Part shown: in pieces, positions 14,944-17,322 of the stretch | Position numbering within the stretch: the first letter of the stretch is position 1 | Layout: each line of letters starts with the position of its first letter | Source of the DNA: Bacteroidota bacterium | GTDB taxonomy: Bacteria; Bacteroidota; Bacteroidia; Chitinophagales; JADJOU01 | Direction: 5' to 3' | Assembly: GCA_016713645.1 (NCBI GenBank) | Contig: JADJOU010000031.1 | Location: 1-17,322 of the forward strand | Length of the DNA stretch: 17,322 nucleotides | Position numbers and translations under genes: made by a program | The notes under the pieces: generated by a model | The model's database searches: none | Told to the model about the DNA's origin: nothing | Seen by the model: the letters and a program-made list of their open reading frames with translations, nothing else

Positions 14944-17322
14944 ATGAAAAAACTTTTCACCTTTTTGCTATTTACATCAACTGCAATTATATGTCGTGCA
15001 CAAATGCCCAATCCGGCTTTAATCGGCTATTGGCATAATTGGTCCGACGTCAATGCTCCTTATGTTCAACTAGATTCTATCGATAGTCGCTATAATGTAA
15101 TTGAAGTATCATTTGCTATAGCGACTTCACCAACCGACATGAATATGGTATTCGTGCCAGATGTTGTTTCTAAGGCTGTATTTAAAGCAAAGGTTTTGGC
15201 ATTGCAAAGTCAGGGAAAAAGGTATTGCTGAGTATTGGAGGTGCAACTACAAGTATTGATCTCCAACCACAATCAATAAAAATGCTTTTATAAATTCATT
15301 GACTGCTATCATCGATACCTATAAATTTGATGGAATAGACATCGATATTGAATTTGGGAATTCAATCCTAATCACGAGCGGAACCATTGCTTCCCCTAAT
15401 AATATAGCTCAAATCAATCTCATTGATGCCATCAAACAAATCATGTCCAATTATCGCACGACTCATTCTAAAAAACTGCTCTTGACAATGGCTCCTGAAA
15501 CAGCTTATGTGCAAGGAGGTCAATCAGGTTTTGGAAGCATATGGGGCGGATATTTACCAATTATTCATGCGCTAAGAGATTCCTTAGATATACTGCAAGT
15601 TCAGCTCTACAACAGCGGCACCATGTATGGCATAAATGGAAGTGTCTATACGCAAGGTACGGCTGATTTTATTGTAGCCATGACCGAAGCTGTCATCAAG
15701 GGATTTAACACAGCTGGAGGCATGTTCGTTGGATTGCCTGCCAGTAAAGTTGCTGTGGGATTGCCCGCATGCTCAAGCGCAGCTGGTGGAGGATTTATAG
15801 ATACTGCCACTGTAAAAGCTGCCATAAATTATGTACGAGGAAAAAGTGCAAAACCAGGAACCTATACATTAGCTACAGTAGGCGGCTATCCGACCTTAAG
15901 AGGCATGATGACTTGGTCTATTAATTGGGATGCCGTAAGCACTTGTGCAAGTAAATATCAATACGCACTTAATTACGAAAAGATTTTTGGCTGTGCTTTA
16001 AACCCAGCGCCACCTGCTCCTACAAATATGACTTCCATGGCAAATCAATCTTTTTGCCATGGAAAAACACGACACTTACTGCAACAGGAACAAATAAACT
16101 TAGCTGGTATAGTGCCTCTTCAGGTGGCACATATCTAGGCGGCAGTGGGACTTTCACGACGCCCATGCTCACGAGCCATACCGTATTATGTTCAAGATAG
16201 TACCTGTATCCCCAGTGCAACGCGCACAGCTATTTTAGTAACGGTCAATAATCTTCCTACTGTAACAGCAAATGCAACCGATACCATTGTCTGCGCAGGC
16301 AAGTCGGTAACACTGAATGGTGGAGGAACAGCGACTTCATTTGCGTGGTCGGGAGGAAAAACAAATGGCGTTTCATTTATTCCTACCCTTTCTACAAATT
16401 CATACACTGTCACAGGAACAGGTGCAAACGGTTGCTCTGATACCGCTGTGATAACCATTCAAGTAAAATCATTGCCAACGGTTACTGCCAATGCTTCTGA
16501 TACCCTTGTATGCGCGGGCAAGTCAGTAACACTGAATGGCGGAGGAACGGCTACTTCATTTGCTTGGTCGGGAGGAAAAACAAATGGCGTTTCATTTATT
16601 CCTACCCTTTCTACAAATTCATACACCGTCACAGGAACAGGCGCAAACGGTTGCTCGGATACAGCTAAAATAACCATTCAAGTAAAATCATTGCCAACGG
16701 TTACTGCCAATGCTTCTGATACCCTTGTATGCGCGGGCAAGTCAGTAACACTGAATGGCGGAGAAACGGCTACTTCATTTGCTTAATCGGGAGAAAAACA
16801 AATGGCGTTTCATTTATTCCTACCCTTTCTACAAATTCATACACCGTCACAGGGACTGGTGCAAACGGTTGTTCAGATACGGCGACGATCATCATTCAAG
16901 TAAAATCATTGCCAACTGTTACTGCCAATGCTTCCGACACCCTTGTTTGCGCGGGCAAGTCGGTAACACTGAATGGTGGAGAACGGCGGCTTCTTTGCGT
17001 GGTCAAAAGTAAAACAAAACAAGTTTCATTTATTCCAACTCTTTCTACAAATTCTATACACTAACAGGAACTGGTGCAAACGGTTGTTCAGATACTGCTG
17101 TGATAACCATTCAGTAAAATCATTGCCAACTGTTACGTGATACTTCTGATACCCTTATATGCACGGGCAAGTCTGTAACACTGAATGGCGGAGGAACGGC
17201 TACTTCACCTTTGCGTGGTCTGGAGGTAAAACAAATGGCGTTTCATTTATTCCCACCCTTCTACAAATTCGCCTTACACCGTTACAGGAACCGGCGCAAA
17301 CGGTTGTTCGGATACGGCGAAG
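14944..17322 (+). CDS. secreted GH18 chitinase with Ig-like repeats (frame broken, runs off the window)
   Basis: Predicted to cleave chitin outside the cell. The ATG at 14944 starts a signal peptide (MKKLFTFLLFTSTAIICRAQ). The GH18 barrel opens with ALIGYWHNWSDVNAPY; the catalytic motif DGIDIDIE is at 15329-15352, its Glu being the acid. LLTMAPETAYVQGG, LDILQVQLYNSGTMYG and MMTWSINWDAV are further conserved barrel strands. Missing bases near 15219-15223 (A run) and 15258-15262 break the barrel frame. Another missing A at 16063-16067 precedes a short Ig-like segment (NTTLTATGTNKLSWYSASSGGTYLGG when corrected), and a further break near 16170-16185 leads to five Ig/PKD-like repeats. The end is not in the window; a C-terminal type IX sorting domain would be expected but is not seen. 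Confidence 0.87.
16256..17322 (+). repeat. tandem 219-bp repeats encoding Ig-like modules
   Basis: Units begin at PTVTAN codons at 16256, 16475, 16694, 16912 and 17126, so the spacing is 219, 219, 218 and 214 bp; the last unit is cut by the window. Each encodes about 73 residues: SDTLVCAGKSVTLNGG, TATSFAWSGGKTNGVSF, IPTLSTNSYTVTGTG, ANGCSDTA and ITIQVKSL, with two cysteines per unit. The first two units are nearly identical in DNA. The third carries TAA in place of the tryptophan codon of FAWSGG and a lost base; the fourth and fifth have several indels. Confidence 0.9.

Overview
The window looks like chromosome (or a metagenomic contig) from the phylum Bacteroidota. Evidence: AT-rich DNA, several promoters of the Bacteroidota type (TTG, about 19-23 bp, TAnnTTTG), almost no Shine-Dalgarno sequences, and family content typical of the phylum (DUF6364-type antitoxin with a PIN toxin, a VWA/AAA pair, a KSEA-repeat protein of DUF6150 type, TPR adenylate cyclase, GH18 chitinase with Ig-like repeats). 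I cannot name the genus.

Layout. (a) 1-1705: two small unknown genes, each between long imperfect inverted repeats that begin with TGCTAAC and end with GTTAGCACC, in the manner of integron gene cassettes and their attC sites. (b) 1706-4071, minus strand: a mobile unit with a tyrosine recombinase (two frame breaks) and an intact IS91-family HUH transposase. (c) 4072-7474: two toxin-antitoxin modules, HigBA (RelE/Gp49-like toxin plus XRE antitoxin) and VapBC-like (DUF6364 plus PIN). Each is followed by an attC-like palindrome, and the two palindromes share a right half. Between the modules lie a minus-strand gene of unknown function and, directly upstream of it, an array of about 13 heptamers of the form (A/C)TCTTT(A/G), spaced exactly 21 bp apart. 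(d) 7623-10233: a two-gene operon of a VWA protein and a MoxR/ChlI-like AAA+ ATPase. (e) 10345-11417: a secreted KSEA-repeat protein and a TerC-family membrane protein. (f) 11573-13563: a membrane adenylate cyclase with periplasmic TPR-like repeats, behind a promoter that overlaps a perfect 19-bp palindrome. (g) 13917-17322: a secreted protein of unknown function and a secreted GH18 chitinase whose C-terminal part consists of near-identical 219-bp repeats running off the window.

How the parts relate. The left 7.5 kb is an accessory region: short genes, stabilising toxin-antitoxin pairs, attC-like sites and an insertion element. The right 9.8 kb looks like ordinary chromosome. About fifteen single-base indels, many in homopolymers, split genes that otherwise read through cleanly. 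This looks more like uncorrected long-read error than true gene decay, so broken genes are annotated as one CDS with the break positions given. The two items most worth following are the 21-bp phased heptamer array and the integron-like cassette organisation.
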